Shown here: piece by piece, positions 40,993 to 41,943 of the stretch | Position numbering within the stretch: the stretch's first letter is position 1 | Layout: every line of letters starts with the position of its first letter | Assembly (NCBI GenBank): GCA_905234695.1 | Contig: CAJOHZ010000032.1 | Span: 1-41,943, forward strand | Direction: 5' to 3' | Source: an uncultured Bacteroidales bacterium | Lineage (GTDB): Bacteria > Bacteroidota > Bacteroidia > Bacteroidales > P3 | DNA length: 41,943 nt | Position numbers and translations under genes: made by a program | The notes under the pieces: model-generated | The model's database searches: none | The model's input: only the letters and a program-made list of their open reading frames with translations | What the model was told of the DNA's origin: nothing

Positions 40993-41907
40993 TTAGTATA
41001 CGATACTCCTTTTATAGCAGGGCATCCGCAAGGATGCCCTGCTTCTTTTGTATGAAAGAACCAGCCCCGCCTGCGTCAGCAGGCGGTTTCCCCAATCCAG
41101 CGTGGAAGCGATTCCGTAAACCGCCTGATCCGCCCCTTTCAGCACCATGCCGCCCAGCAGCTTTCCTGCGTCGGTCTTTTGCCCGCCTGCCGCAGCGGTG
41201 CTTTTCCGCGGCTTGTCCGCGGCGTCCTGATACGCGGCCCAGGCCAGATCATGGTTTTTCATGACAGACTCTTTCTGCTCCATGGACACGTCAAACGGCA
41301 GGCTCCAGAGCTCCATTTCCGACTTGTTCCAAGCGTCCCGCGCCGCGCCGTAGTCCCGCGCAATCTCCCCGGCGGCATAGTTGTTCCGTACCCGGCTGTC
41401 GAAGGAATCTCGGCTTTCCCCGCTGCGCTTCTGCCCCGCGTTATAATTGCTATAGGACTTTGTGCCGTTAGAAACCCGGCTGTAGAATACAGGGTCAACG
41501 CTATAAGAGCTTCCTTTCAGAAGTTCCGATGCATAATCCTCGCTGATAGGTCCCCGGTTCAGAGTAATGGGGTTGATTATGGTATTGGCCTTGACCGCGG
41601 ATTGCCCTGTGCCGCCAACCGGCGCCTGGGATGCGGCCCTCCGGGCGTCATTCGACCGCACCCGCGAATCATAAACCTCCCGCGTTAGTCCGCTGCGTGC
41701 CTGCCCGGCATTGTAGGAGTGCGGCGCGGTTTTCTGCTGCGTGTTCGTGTCCCTCGCGGTACTCTTTTTTGCGGACTCAACCGACCACTTGTTTTTCCAT
41801 GCCAGAAACGCAGCATCACCGTTCCCGTTCGATGTCGAATTATCTTTCCCTTTTGACGCGCTGACTCCCGCGCCGGAATATTTCTTCGACCACTCTTCAA
41901 ACGTCAT
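40993..41907 (-). CDS. Phage-like protein of Clostridia type, truncated at a probable chimeric junction
   Basis: The frame starts at 41907 (MTFEEWSKKYSGAG) behind AAAGGTGG seven bases upstream, a strong Shine-Dalgarno site unlike the rest of the contig. The protein is Ser/Asn/Arg-rich and holds two related segments, YNAGQARSGLTREVYDSRVR and YNAGQKRSGESRDSFDSRVR, then a helical region (DYGAARDAWNKSEMELW) and a hydrophobic stretch (GGMVLKGADQAVYGIAST). Such composition is typical of structural proteins of Clostridia phages; I know no exact family. The last ~20 codons read through the Bacteroidales terminator, so the true C-terminus is lost at a join near 41043-41060. Codon use and translation signal both differ from the rest. 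Confidence 0.5.
   Translation of the reverse strand: MTFEEWSKKYSGAGVSASKGKDNSTSNGNGDAAFLAWKNKWSVESAKKSTARDTNTQQKTAPHSYNAGQARSGLTREVYDSRVRSNDARRAASQAPVGGTGQSAVKANTIINPITLNRGPISEDYASELLKGSSYSVDPVFYSRVSNGTKSYSNYNAGQKRSGESRDSFDSRVRNNYAAGEIARDYGAARDAWNKSEMELWSLPFDVSMEQKESVMKNHDLAWAAYQDAADKPRKSTAAAGGQKTDAGKLLGGMVLKGADQAVYGIASTLDWGNRLLTQAGLVLSYKRSRASLRMPCYKRSIVY
41017..41042. terminator. Terminator after the T9SS protein gene
   Basis: Perfect 11-base arms (GCAGGGCATCC and its complement) around GCAA, followed by TTCTTTTG. It lies 30 bp after the stop. It is the last feature that clearly belongs to the Bacteroidales part. Confidence 0.9.
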
Positions 41908-41921
41908 GAGCGCACCACCTT

Positions 41922-41943
41922 TCAGACGCCCTCCACATAGTAG
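41922..41943 (-). CDS. End of an upstream gene of the phage-like segment (partial)
   Basis: Reading in from the contig edge, six codons (YYVEGV) lead to a TGA at 41924-41922, directly overlapping the Shine-Dalgarno site of the next gene. Such tight packing is typical of phage structural genes. Too short to identify. Confidence 0.3.

Overview
The window reads as a metagenomic contig from a GC-rich, anaerobic member of the Bacteroidales. Four things point there: promoters of the Bacteroidetes type (TTTG, about 19 bp, TAnnTTTG), the near absence of Shine-Dalgarno sites, type IX secretion (T9SS) C-terminal sorting domains, and the gene orders rplM-rpsI-rpsB-tsf and rimP-nusA-infB. The last ~880 bp (about 41043-41943) look foreign. 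They carry a phage-like protein of Clostridia type behind a strong Shine-Dalgarno site and are probably an assembly chimera.

Layout. 1-670: remnants of two genes (a frameshifted small membrane protein and the tail of a T9SS-secreted protein). 675-5122 (-): lpxK, cutC and a transglutaminase-like lipoprotein. 5324-7982 (+): an oxygen-defence cluster of flavodiiron protein, flavin reductase-rubredoxin fusion, rubredoxin and ferritin. 8055-13386 (-): dtd, UvrD/PcrA helicase, YigZ, ribD and a frameshifted BRO-type gene. 13557-13904 (+): a small GldL-like membrane protein. 13981-17423 (-): asnS, mannose-1-phosphate guanylyltransferase, thyA. 17936-22743 (+): rimP-nusA-infB and tRNA-Arg(CCT). 22804-29349 (-): T9SS subtilase, a 1079-residue multidomain flavin/iron-sulfur oxidoreductase, prmC and a viroplasmin-RNase H protein. 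29466-32438 (-): tsf, rpsB, rpsI, rplM. 32653-37867 (-): a THUMP-like methyltransferase, a nucleotidyltransferase, tadA, a LolA-like protein, a DUF4292-like lipoprotein and a TPR lipoprotein. 38351-40987 (+): a large T9SS-secreted protein.

The most unusual content is not a protein but short periodic DNA. (a) Two intergenic arrays with a strict 11-bp period (17630-17816 and 37967-38153, 17 units each as I delimit them) are built of diverging units with partly inverted arms. Each sits between divergent genes and ends about 45 bp upstream of the -33 element of the plus-strand promoter. (b) A 9-bp repeat, CTAGnnnnn, recurs at three loci: in frame in two proteins (transglutaminase lipoprotein, RNase H linker) and across the stop codon of rpsI. 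(c) Palindromes and other short repeats lie in frame inside ribD (two), prmC, the transglutaminase protein and a T9SS tail remnant. Together they suggest a genome colonised by families of short mobile or amplifying repeats that are tolerated in coding sequence when they keep the frame. These are the main candidates for something undescribed.
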